From Bacteroidota bacterium (GTDB lineage: Bacteria > Bacteroidota > Bacteroidia > Bacteroidales > UBA10428): a stretch of 17,719 nucleotides of DNA. Of this stretch, positions 6,901 to 13,923 are shown piece by piece; within the stretch, counting starts at the first letter, position 1, and every line of letters begins with the position of its first letter. Both the position numbers and the translations under genes were made by a program. The DNA lies in the NCBI GenBank assembly GCA_029268165.1, contig JAJUGM010000019.1:1-17719 (forward strand), written 5' to 3'. The notes below the pieces were generated by a model. It had not been told where the DNA came from, ran no database searches, and saw only the letters and a list, made by a program, of their open reading frames with translations.

Positions 6901-8551
6901 AGGCAAATACAGGGATGAAATTACCGGGCGTATAGAAATATTCAAAACCGGTTTCCCATGCTTTACCTCTTTTTCAGATGAAGGTTTGTCAAAGGCCTAT
7001 ACATTCAACTGCAGTGATGCCATTGAAGGTACGATGAGATGCAATTTTATGGCATATCCTTCTGTAATTGAAAACTTATTATCCGGCATTGAGTCGATTA
7101 TCAGAGAACCCTATGGTTGTTTCGAACAGGTTTCTGCAAGTACCTATCCCAATATCATGGTATTGCAATATCTCAAAAGCAGCGGGAAAAGTAAACCTGA
7201 CATTGAACATAAGGCATTGAATTACATCGAACAGGGTTACAGGCGTCTGGTAAGCTATGAAACTTCAGAAGGCGGATTTGAATGGTTTGGGCATACGCCT
7301 CCTCACGAAGGGCTTACGGCTTACGGACTTCTTGAATTTACAGAAATGAAAAAAGTGTACGATGGCGTAAGCAATAAACTGATTGAGCGCACACGACAAT
7401 GGTTGCTCGACCGGCGCGACGGAAACGGCAATTTCAGATGCAACCATGGAAAATATGGCTTTGCAGGTGCAGGGCAAAAAGTAACCAATGCATATCTTTT
7501 ATATGCACTGTCGGAAACAGGCTGTTCGTTTGAAGAAATATCGCACGAATATAAAAAAGCTTTAGAAGAAGCTGTTGCTTCAAGCGATGACTACCGAATG
7601 GCTCTGATGGCTAATACCGCTGTTAATTTACAACGAAAAGATGACGCTGAAAAACTGCTTGCCTTATTGGCTTCAGATATCACAAAAAGAGGCCTTTCAA
7701 AACTCAGTGCCGAAAATACCATTGTTAATTCATATGGCAAATCGGCAAGTGTTGAAACAGCATCGCTTATTATGCTGGCATTGCTGAAATCAGGTAATTA
7801 TTTTAATAATACAATAATTGAAATAACAGATTATCTGGCAGCATCACGCAGCTATGGCGGATTTGGCTCTACACAGGCTACCATACTGGCTTTAAAGGCA
7901 TTAACCACCTTTCAGATGGTAACAAAAGACCAGGGAACAGCAGGATCATTCAGAATCAATGTTAACGATAACTTATTGCCTGCAGTTAAATTTAAGAAGG
8001 GAGAATCGGGAAAACTCTCAGTTGATAGTCTTGAAAAATACCTGGTTAAAGGCAACAATTCAATAAAAGTAGAATTTGATTCGTCGGGCTCCACAATACC
8101 CTATTCGTTTGACCTTGGTTGGAAAACACTGACACCACAAAGCGATGCTTCATGCAAGGTACAATTGAGCACTTATATCGAAAAAGGACGAATCAGGGAA
8201 TCAGATATGGTAAGGCTGTCAACAGTAATAATCAACAAAACCAGTGAAGCTTTGCCTATGACCGTAGCAGTTGTTGGTATTCCCGGAGGACTCACCCCAC
8301 AGGCATGGCAATTGAAAAAACTGCAGGAAGAAAGAGTGTTTGATTATTATGAATTACTGGAGAATTACATCGTATTTTACTTAACCGGCATGAGCGCCAA
8401 TGAAATAAAAAATATAAACATAGACCTTAAAGCTGACATTCCCGGAGTATACACTGCACCTGCCTCTTCGGCTTATCTCTATTACTGTAATGAACACCGC
8501 CACTGGACTGATGGCGTGAGGGTGATGATAGATGCGTTACGGCTGCCGTAG
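3914..8551 (+). CDS. Alpha-2-macroglobulin-like thioester protein with embedded SusC-type plug domain
   Basis: This 1545-residue protein has a hydrophobic N-terminal segment (8-23) without a clear lipobox. Macroglobulin-like domains follow (about 45-540; ERVYLHIDKPIYKPGEDLWF at 46-65 is the MG2-type start, DFFPEGG at 259-265). Next come a carboxypeptidase-regulatory-like domain (553-625) and a complete TonB-receptor plug (about 679-809: LDEVVVIGYG, LSGRVSGV, KIRGLASI, IIIDGIP, DEIESIDVLKG, GVIMINTRK). Then come the alpha-2-macroglobulin core start (TDFRETVFW, 854-862), a thioester helical domain with PYGCFEQ (C1069 and Q1072 form the CxEQ thioester), and a C-terminal beta domain. In this family the thioester covalently captures attacking proteases or surfaces. 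The plug lies where the protease bait region would normally be. From memory, shorter MG2-plug proteins without the thioester domain are common in Bacteroidota; this one continues into the full macroglobulin. It is likely co-transcribed with the plug-less barrel upstream. Confidence 0.87.
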   Translation: MKTKSPGYIIVSLSIVLLSFTILKDNNFITCITDLLKAYNEKMPDERVYLHIDKPIYKPGEDLWFSAYLVSGVENTPSTVSHVIYVELLSPKGTVVRNMAIHTTNGNAKGVFHINNNDEGGLYKIRAYTRWMKNFGEESFFTRDIPVQRYITPRLLMKIDFEREAYGSGDSVCATLSLRNLEDQPLVYQPVIALVQLGGKDFSKMFFETDIQGKARITFSLPDILETRDGLLSLAVSYKGRSESVSKAIPIVLNNITLDFFPEGGNLVTGIKTRLAFKAVNEFGKPSDISGAVYDEQGNMVTTFLSFHDGMGAFNFKPEMGRKYYAVITNPSKINKKYPLPEAQSEGFVMNIKKNKDEKIEVNIEGTKPVTGSLVLQSGGKIYYSKEIKASGQNNKSELSLADLPAGIARITFFDDNDYPMCERLVFANHNKTLKIKIKTDKEIYAPREKVTLDIETRDFNNKPVAASLSLAVITDKIISMADDRQDNILSYLLLSSEVRGKIFEPVYYFNNEEPDAEEALDYLLMTQGWRRFAWKEVIEKKYEYQYFPERSDVISGKVVDSYNKPVPSIIIAVEWGAKSRVIKFETDDMGRFVITDADPTKAITLYARAKGTKKKWLRIIVDENHQENNFSNNYPADKDLHDEIPEIIRPDVKVTEPAAPDAGKQNLSLSMTEDIQKLDEVVVIGYGTQKKSDATGTIVSLWEQSTGIPELVANALSGRVSGVSVIDNQNDNGGSADIKIRGLASIEGSSPLIIIDGIPYEDLDNGTLSPFSIISADEIESIDVLKGPVATLYSSKGSKGVIMINTRKNMNYRNWFAIRNYAHYYLYPENNYTWSREFYAPVYDKNLWPDQRTDFRETVFWRAGITTSTDGKARLTFYNSDEITTFRAIAEGISADGLIGRAEYTYTTQKPVSIDVKVPSFVSTVDTINLNITVTNKLPHILSEKLCTSVSGGLQLLDAPDSVLNFAPGESRNYTIRIKPMYESKTATITIGIGKGKYRDEITGRIEIFKTGFPCFTSFSDEGLSKAYTFNCSDAIEGTMRCNFMAYPSVIENLLSGIESIIREPYGCFEQVSASTYPNIMVLQYLKSSGKSKPDIEHKALNYIEQGYRRLVSYETSEGGFEWFGHTPPHEGLTAYGLLEFTEMKKVYDGVSNKLIERTRQWLLDRRDGNGNFRCNHGKYGFAGAGQKVTNAYLLYALSETGCSFEEISHEYKKALEEAVASSDDYRMALMANTAVNLQRKDDAEKLLALLASDITKRGLSKLSAENTIVNSYGKSASVETASLIMLALLKSGNYFNNTIIEITDYLAASRSYGGFGSTQATILALKALTTFQMVTKDQGTAGSFRINVNDNLLPAVKFKKGESGKLSVDSLEKYLVKGNNSIKVEFDSSGSTIPYSFDLGWKTLTPQSDASCKVQLSTYIEKGRIRESDMVRLSTVIINKTSEALPMTVAVVGIPGGLTPQAWQLKKLQEERVFDYYELLENYIVFYLTGMSANEIKNINIDLKADIPGVYTAPASSAYLYYCNEHRHWTDGVRVMIDALRLP
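5948..6340 (+). other. SusC-type plug domain inside the macroglobulin-like gene
   Basis: Residues 679-809 reproduce the order of a SusC plug: the DEVVV/GYG lead-in (close to where the TonB box of SusC proteins lies), GxVSGVxV, the IRG motif, the IDGIP strand, the DIESI-VLKG helix and the closing GVIMINT strand. All core motifs are conserved, so the domain is expected to fold. It is joined on both sides to macroglobulin segments, not to a barrel. Confidence 0.9.
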
Positions 8552-8563
8552 CGCATCTTTTTT
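8531..8563 (+). terminator. Intrinsic terminator overlapping the end of the macroglobulin-like gene
   Basis: gatgcgttacgg (8531-8542) pairs with ccgtagcgcatc (8546-8557), 12 bp with one G-U, around a 3-nt loop, followed by six T. The stem contains the last codons and the TAG stop (8549-8551). On the other strand the hairpin lies downstream of the convergent kinase gene but has no T-run after it, so termination is expected mainly for the plus strand. Confidence 0.85.
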
Positions 8564-8567
8564 AATA

Positions 8568-9857
8568 TCATGCTTCCTTTTTCGCCGGAACAGTAAAATA
8601 AAATGTCGAACCTTGTCCTTCGGTGCTCTCAGCCCTTATTTCTCCGCCGTTTTTTTCAACAAACTCCTTACAAAGGATCAGCCCAAGACCTGTTCCGGTT
8701 TCACCACGGGTGCCGGGCGATGACTTCGATTTCTCAACACTGAAAATGGTTTGCAGTTTCTGCTGAGGAATACCTGTTCCTGTGTCGCTGATGGAGCATT
8801 CCCAGAAATTACCCTGAGGTTTTACTGAAATGCTGATCTTCCCTTTCTCGGTAAACTTTACCGCATTGGTAAGCAAATTGCGGATTACCGTATTAATCAT
8901 ATTTTTATCGGCGTATGCTTCTACCTTATCCGGAAGATTTTTTTCAATGAGAATATTCTTCTCTAATATTTTATCCTGTATAAGCTCAAGATTGTTGCCA
9001 AACAGACTATTCATATCAAATAGCTCAGGCTCAAAACTGATTGTACCTGTTTGCGTCCTTGCCCATTCAAGAAGGTTTTCAAGCAGTTTATAAACATTCA
9101 TTGCCGAGTTGAAAATAATTTCAATATATTGCCGCCTTTTTTCATCAGCAAGTTTTTCATAATTGCTTAAAAGCATTTCAGAAAATCCAAGAATTGATGT
9201 AAACGGGTTTTTCAGGTCATGGGCAATGATTGAAAAAAATTTGTCTTTGGTGGCATTCAGTGTAATCAGGTTCTGGTTTACTTCTTCGAGATATTCGGCC
9301 TGAGCCTGCAGCTGCTCAGCCTGCTCTTCAATAAGCTGCTGTCTTTCTTCAAGAAGTGTATTGGTTTCATTCAACTGCTCATTCAGGTCTTCCTGCTCTT
9401 TTTTTTGAGCCATCAGTTTCTCAGTTTGCTCGGCAATATGCTGCTGACGCTCTTCCAGTAACGTGTTAGTTTCATTTAAGACCTTTGTCTGTTCCAGTAA
9501 TTGCTTGTTTTTCTCCTCAATCTCAAGTATTCTTTCCTTTACCATTCTTTCAAGCGAGGTTTTTTGCTTTAAAATGCTTTTTGTCCATACATAAAAAACT
9601 AATGATATTACCAGTATTATTATTACAGCAATTATAAACCTTAATCCCGAACTATGTAAGAACGGAGGAACAAGTATTGTATCTGACAAGGAAAATATCG
9701 CCTCGGTATAAATTGCTGTAGTATGCATTAAGTTAAATTTACATAACGAAATATCAGGTATAAATATAATAAATCCTGTATGATCTGACCCAAGAAGTCC
9801 TGTAAGATATGTAATTATTAATGAAATATAATACGTTTTTATAAAAAATAAAATCAT
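8568..9857 (-). CDS. Membrane sensor histidine kinase with long coiled coil
   Basis: The 429-residue protein has hydrophobic stretches at about 3-22 and 72-91, a long coiled coil (about 100-200), and a complete kinase core. The H box is IIAHDLKNPF (phospho-acceptor H213), the N box NLLTNAVKF (N327/N331), G1 DTGTGIP (D358) and G2 GTGLGL (388-393). It should autophosphorylate and pass phosphate to a response regulator, but no receiver domain or regulator gene is present here. The sequence ILVPPF before the second membrane helix, followed by ERMVKERILEIEEKN, resembles the junction after the Y_Y_Y domain in hybrid two-component sensors, yet the large propeller sensor is absent. The start is uncertain: Met1 at 9857 gives two membrane helices, while Met44 would leave only one. 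It converges with the macroglobulin-like gene. Confidence 0.88.
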   Translation of the reverse strand: MILFFIKTYYISLIITYLTGLLGSDHTGFIIFIPDISLCKFNLMHTTAIYTEAIFSLSDTILVPPFLHSSGLRFIIAVIIILVISLVFYVWTKSILKQKTSLERMVKERILEIEEKNKQLLEQTKVLNETNTLLEERQQHIAEQTEKLMAQKKEQEDLNEQLNETNTLLEERQQLIEEQAEQLQAQAEYLEEVNQNLITLNATKDKFFSIIAHDLKNPFTSILGFSEMLLSNYEKLADEKRRQYIEIIFNSAMNVYKLLENLLEWARTQTGTISFEPELFDMNSLFGNNLELIQDKILEKNILIEKNLPDKVEAYADKNMINTVIRNLLTNAVKFTEKGKISISVKPQGNFWECSISDTGTGIPQQKLQTIFSVEKSKSSPGTRGETGTGLGLILCKEFVEKNGGEIRAESTEGQGSTFYFTVPAKKEA

Positions 9858-9946
9858 GATATGGTTTTAAGCATAACTTAATAACTGATATTAAATTACT
9901 AAATAAAATTTTAAGTTAAAACATTTTTATAAATAACATTGTATTT

Positions 9947-11101
9947 TTATTTCAATGCATAAGCAAGAAAGACGCCAAGATAATTACCAATGGCATATCC
10001 TATAATACCTATAATGATGCCAGTAAAAATAATTTCTTTGTTTTTAAGTGCGCCCGCAACAACTGGCACAAAAGGAGGCGAGCATACAAGCGCAATGCCT
10101 GAAATAATAACTGTATCAGCATCAATCTTAAAAAATTTTGCTATGAAAGCATGTAAAAAATGCGATCCAAACATGGCCAGTCCTACATAATAGAATAGTG
10201 AGAATGAAATATTTGACAATTTCTGAAGATCGGCCATTGATGATACTACAATACAAAATATCAGTATAATATACATACCCAGCTGAAAGGTCTTTTTGAT
10301 TGCATTTATTCTGGGAATAAAAGATAAGCCAATGCTTATTGATGTAATGAGTAGTATAATTGCTGCAGTGCGATAATCAGCAGGAAAAAGGTTACCCAGA
10401 AAATAACTTATGCCAAAAATAGCAACTGAGATGCCAAATGCTGCCAGCAGTGGCAGGAAAGTTTTTCTTTTAAAAAAACCATTGTAAGAATCAAATTCAT
10501 CATCATCAAGACCAATATTATTAGCTTTATAAATTGTATGAGCAGAACTGTATGGAGGCAGGAAGAGCAGAAATACTCTTTGTGCCAGTGAAAGAATAAA
10601 CACTAAGTAAATGGCACCAAGAGCAACTTCATAAGTATGGGTAAGTATGTATAATTCATTTTCAACGTTAAGCGCTGTCTTCATCGCTGCCATATTAGGA
10701 GTCCCTCCGGTGTAAATTGCAACCAGCATACCTGATACCTGCCATATATTGGTTATGCTCCCTTTAAAAATCCAATAACCAACCAGTATCATCACTACCA
10801 CTGACGCAACACCTATGATCAATGATGTAAATGCCTTCCCGGCCTCACTGAACCATGCTTTAATATCCATCGAAAATAAAATTAATGGCAAGGCAATCGG
10901 AACTGTTATATTACTTAGCAGGTTCTGGTATTTTTCAGCATTTTGGGGCAGCAGTCCGGTATTCCCGATAAACAGCCCTATTCCGTAACAAATCAGCACC
11001 GCCCCCACTTTCTTAACAGCCGAGTATTTTCCCTCGAGGTAAATAATAACCATGGGCGCCAGTATAAAAATCAGCAATAGTGTAATGATCTCGAGATTCA
11101 T
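9947..11101 (-). CDS. DUF819 (YjcL-like) multi-pass membrane protein
   Basis: The 384-residue protein has about ten hydrophobic segments spread over its whole length. The family-type motifs TGGTPNMAA (131-139) and CSPPFVPVVAGALKNK (340-355), followed by a glycine-rich last helix (GYAIGNYLG), fit the DUF819/YjcL family of inner-membrane proteins. The shape resembles sodium-coupled transporters, but the substrate is not established, so no function is claimed. A loop rich in acidic residues (about 198-204) separates the two halves. The ATG at 11101 begins directly with the first membrane helix. The gene is divergent from leuS, with a candidate -7 box about 80 nt upstream. The kinase gene follows 89 nt downstream on the same strand, so co-transcription is possible but not shown. 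Confidence 0.82.
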   Translation of the reverse strand: MNLEIITLLLIFILAPMVIIYLEGKYSAVKKVGAVLICYGIGLFIGNTGLLPQNAEKYQNLLSNITVPIALPLILFSMDIKAWFSEAGKAFTSLIIGVASVVVMILVGYWIFKGSITNIWQVSGMLVAIYTGGTPNMAAMKTALNVENELYILTHTYEVALGAIYLVFILSLAQRVFLLFLPPYSSAHTIYKANNIGLDDDEFDSYNGFFKRKTFLPLLAAFGISVAIFGISYFLGNLFPADYRTAAIILLITSISIGLSFIPRINAIKKTFQLGMYIILIFCIVVSSMADLQKLSNISFSLFYYVGLAMFGSHFLHAFIAKFFKIDADTVIISGIALVCSPPFVPVVAGALKNKEIIFTGIIIGIIGYAIGNYLGVFLAYALK

Positions 11102-11180
11102 GTTGTATAAAGTTTGAAATATAGTCCAGTAATCGATTTCTTGATATAAGGTTTAAAACATTAGTAGAAGGATTTTTATT

Positions 11181-11188
11181 CAAATATA
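11181..11188 (-). promoter_or_regulatory. Putative -7 box for the DUF819 gene
   Basis: The minus strand reads TATATTTG, fitting TAnnTTTG, about 80 nt upstream of the ATG. The divergent leuS box lies about 36 nt away. No clear -33 element is visible. Confidence 0.35.
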
Positions 11189-11224
11189 AAAATATTTCAG
11201 AAAATATATAATTCAATTATTTTT

Positions 11225-11232
11225 TACATTTG
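11225..11232 (+). promoter_or_regulatory. Putative -7 box for leuS
   Basis: TACATTTG fits TAnnTTTG exactly, 17 nt before the ATG at 11250. This would give a very short leader, common in Bacteroidota. The -33 region is AT-rich without a clear TTG. Confidence 0.5.
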
Positions 11233-11249
11233 TCGCTTTAAAATAAAGA

Positions 11250-13919
11250 ATGCAAAAAATGGAATATAATTTCACAGCAATTGAGAAAAAGTGGCAACAG
11301 TTCTGGGAAGAAAATAAGACTTTTAAAACAACTGATGATTTTTCAAACCCTCAAAAATATTATATTCTTGATATGTTTCCCTATCCGTCAGGAAGCGGAT
11401 TACACGTAGGTCATCCTGAAGGCTACACAGCTACTGATATTGTGGCCCGGTATAAAAGGATGAAAGGTTACAATGTGCTGCACCCCATGGGGTGGGATGC
11501 ATTCGGACTGCCGGCTGAACAATATGCCATACAAACCGGAACACATCCGGCGATAACTACCAGAAAAAACTGCGACACATTCCGTGCCCAGATAAAGTCT
11601 CTTGGCCTCGGATATGATTGGGACAGGGAAATTAATACTACCGATCCGGGCTACTATAAATGGACACAATGGATATTTATAAAGCTATATGATACATGGT
11701 TTGATGAAAAGTTACAAAAAGGGCGACCGATAGCTGAATTATCCATCCCGTCTGAGATTAAGGCCATGGGAGAAAAGGCCGTGAAAAAATACATAGACGG
11801 AAAAAGACTGGCTTATTATGATGATGCTCAGGTATGGTGGTGCGAAAATTGCCGCATTGTATGCGCCAATGAAGAAGTGCTTACTGACGGAAGTCATGAA
11901 AAATGTGGCAATCAGGTTATCAGAAAAAACCTAAAACAATGGATGCTAAGGATACCTTTGTATGCTGAAAGATTGTTAAACGGACTTGAAAAACTCGACT
12001 GGCCTGAAGGAATCAAGGAAATGCAGCGTAACTGGATCGGAAAATCAACAGGCGCTGAGGTTGACTTTGCAATAGACGGAATGAATGAAAAGCTCAGGGT
12101 ATATACCACAAGACCCGACACACTTTTTGGCGCTACGTATATGGTTATTTCGCCTGAACATCCGATGGTATTTAAAATAACGATTCCTTCTCACGAAGCA
12201 TCGGTGAAAGAATATGTACAAGCCGCATCATTAAAATCGGACCTCGACCGTACTGACCTTGCAAAAGAAAAAACCGGTGTGCCTACCGGCCGTTATGCCA
12301 TCAATCCGGTAAACGGTACAAAAATCCCCATATGGGTTGCCGATTATGTGCTGACAGGTTACGGAACAGGCGCAATTATGGCTGTTCCTGCTCATGATAC
12401 ACGTGATTTTGAATTCGCGCAGAAATTTGGGCTGCCCATAGTCTGTATTATGGACCCTGCAGGAGCTGATGAAGAATTACGATCTGCTGTGCTGACAGGA
12501 AAAGCCTGCTGGACAGAAGACGGCATTTATATAAATTCTTCTGACAAAATAAGAGGCCTGTCAATAAACGGGCTGAACAAAGAGAACGGCATTAAGACAG
12601 TCATTAAATGGCTTGAAGATAAAGGACTGGGAAAAGCAGCCATAAATTATAAACTGAGAGACTGGTTATTCAGCCGTCAGCGATACTGGGGCGAACCCTT
12701 TCCGGTGATTCACTGGGAAGACGGTGAAATAAGTCTTTTATCCGAAGATGAGCTTCCGCTAACACTGCCCGAACTGGAAAAATATCAACCCGGTGAAAAC
12801 GGTGAATCTCCCCTGGCAAATGCCACCGAATGGCTGCATGTAACCGACAAAAACGGCCGGAAAGGACGCCGTGAGACAAACACCATGCCTCAATGGGCCG
12901 GCTCATGCTGGTATTACCTCAGGTATATCGACCCGCATAATGACAAAGAACCTTTTTCAAAACAAAAGGAAAAATACTGGATGCCGGTTGACCTTTACAT
13001 AGGAGGGGCCGAACACGCAGTACTTCATCTACTCTATAGCCGTTTCTGGCATAAGGTTTTGTACGACCTGGGAATTGTGTCCACCGATGAGCCTTTTATG
13101 AAGTTGTTTAACCAGGGGATGATCCTTGCTTATGCTTACGAAACTACCAATGGAGCTAAAATACCGGTTGACCAGGTGGAAGAAAAAGACGGCAGATATT
13201 TTCATAAAGAAACCGGAGAGGAACTGAAACAGATTGTTGCCAAAATGTCGAAATCACTAAAAAATGTGGTAAATCCCGACGATGTAGTGAAACAATACGG
13301 CGCCGACTCCTTGAGACTTTATGAAATGTTTATGGGGCCGCTCGATGTCATTAAACCATGGTCGGATACCGGCGTGAAAGGTGTTTTTGGATTCCTGAAC
13401 AGAGTTTTTAAATTTTTTGCTGATACAAACAATCTGAGTGACGGGGAAGAAGATACTGAGATACTTCGCGAGTTACATCAGACCATTAAAAAAACAGCTT
13501 CAGATATTGAAAATCTCAGGTTTAATACCGCCATATCACAAATGATGATTTTTACCAATGCATGTATCAGAAAAGGAAAAGTAACAAAGCATACGGCATC
13601 GGAGTTTATTAAAGTACTGTCACCTTTTGCCCCGCATATTGCTGAGGAGATTTGGCAGCTGTTTGGCAATAAAACAAGCATTGCCCATGTGGCATTTCCG
13701 TCATTTGATGAAAAATACCTGAAGTCTGATACTTTTGAATACCCCGTATCATTTAACGGAAAACTGAGGTTTAAAATTGAACTTCCTGTTGAAATGAGTG
13801 TTACTGAAATTGAGAAAAATGTGCTTGATCATCCCAATGCAAAAAAATGGACAGAAGGCAGGCAGATTAAAAAAGTAATTGTAGTGCAGAATAAAATTGT
13901 AAATGTTGTAGTTGCATGA
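11250..13919 (+). CDS. leuS: Leucine-tRNA ligase
   Basis: This cytoplasmic enzyme charges tRNA-Leu with leucine using ATP. The 889-residue protein has the class I signature HVGH (52-55, the HIGH motif) after PYPSGSGL, and KMSKS (665-669). The inserted CP1 editing domain shows TTRPDTLFG (286-294) and AVPAHDTRDFEFA (378-390), whose aspartates correspond to the site that clears mischarged tRNA. A cysteine cluster (C198, C201, C218) marks the zinc-ribbon region. A C-terminal anticodon-binding helical domain follows (about 700-800) and a small final domain ends in KIVNVVVA. Length and motif order are normal for bacterial LeuRS, so the enzyme looks fully active. Met4 (11259) is an alternative start. 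A metallopeptidase gene starts 4 nt after the stop, suggesting one transcript. Confidence 0.98.
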   Translation: MQKMEYNFTAIEKKWQQFWEENKTFKTTDDFSNPQKYYILDMFPYPSGSGLHVGHPEGYTATDIVARYKRMKGYNVLHPMGWDAFGLPAEQYAIQTGTHPAITTRKNCDTFRAQIKSLGLGYDWDREINTTDPGYYKWTQWIFIKLYDTWFDEKLQKGRPIAELSIPSEIKAMGEKAVKKYIDGKRLAYYDDAQVWWCENCRIVCANEEVLTDGSHEKCGNQVIRKNLKQWMLRIPLYAERLLNGLEKLDWPEGIKEMQRNWIGKSTGAEVDFAIDGMNEKLRVYTTRPDTLFGATYMVISPEHPMVFKITIPSHEASVKEYVQAASLKSDLDRTDLAKEKTGVPTGRYAINPVNGTKIPIWVADYVLTGYGTGAIMAVPAHDTRDFEFAQKFGLPIVCIMDPAGADEELRSAVLTGKACWTEDGIYINSSDKIRGLSINGLNKENGIKTVIKWLEDKGLGKAAINYKLRDWLFSRQRYWGEPFPVIHWEDGEISLLSEDELPLTLPELEKYQPGENGESPLANATEWLHVTDKNGRKGRRETNTMPQWAGSCWYYLRYIDPHNDKEPFSKQKEKYWMPVDLYIGGAEHAVLHLLYSRFWHKVLYDLGIVSTDEPFMKLFNQGMILAYAYETTNGAKIPVDQVEEKDGRYFHKETGEELKQIVAKMSKSLKNVVNPDDVVKQYGADSLRLYEMFMGPLDVIKPWSDTGVKGVFGFLNRVFKFFADTNNLSDGEEDTEILRELHQTIKKTASDIENLRFNTAISQMMIFTNACIRKGKVTKHTASEFIKVLSPFAPHIAEEIWQLFGNKTSIAHVAFPSFDEKYLKSDTFEYPVSFNGKLRFKIELPVEMSVTEIEKNVLDHPNAKKWTEGRQIKKVIVVQNKIVNVVVA

Positions 13920-13923
13920 CAAC

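Noticed and set aside
12670..12906. 78-codon minus-strand frame inside leuS
   Set aside because: It lies fully inside conserved leuS sequence in the antisense frame, with no independent support.
13912..13923. TTG start for the metallopeptidase overlapping leuS
   Set aside because: The ATG at 13924 gives a standard basic signal sequence at once; the extra four residues add nothing recognisable.
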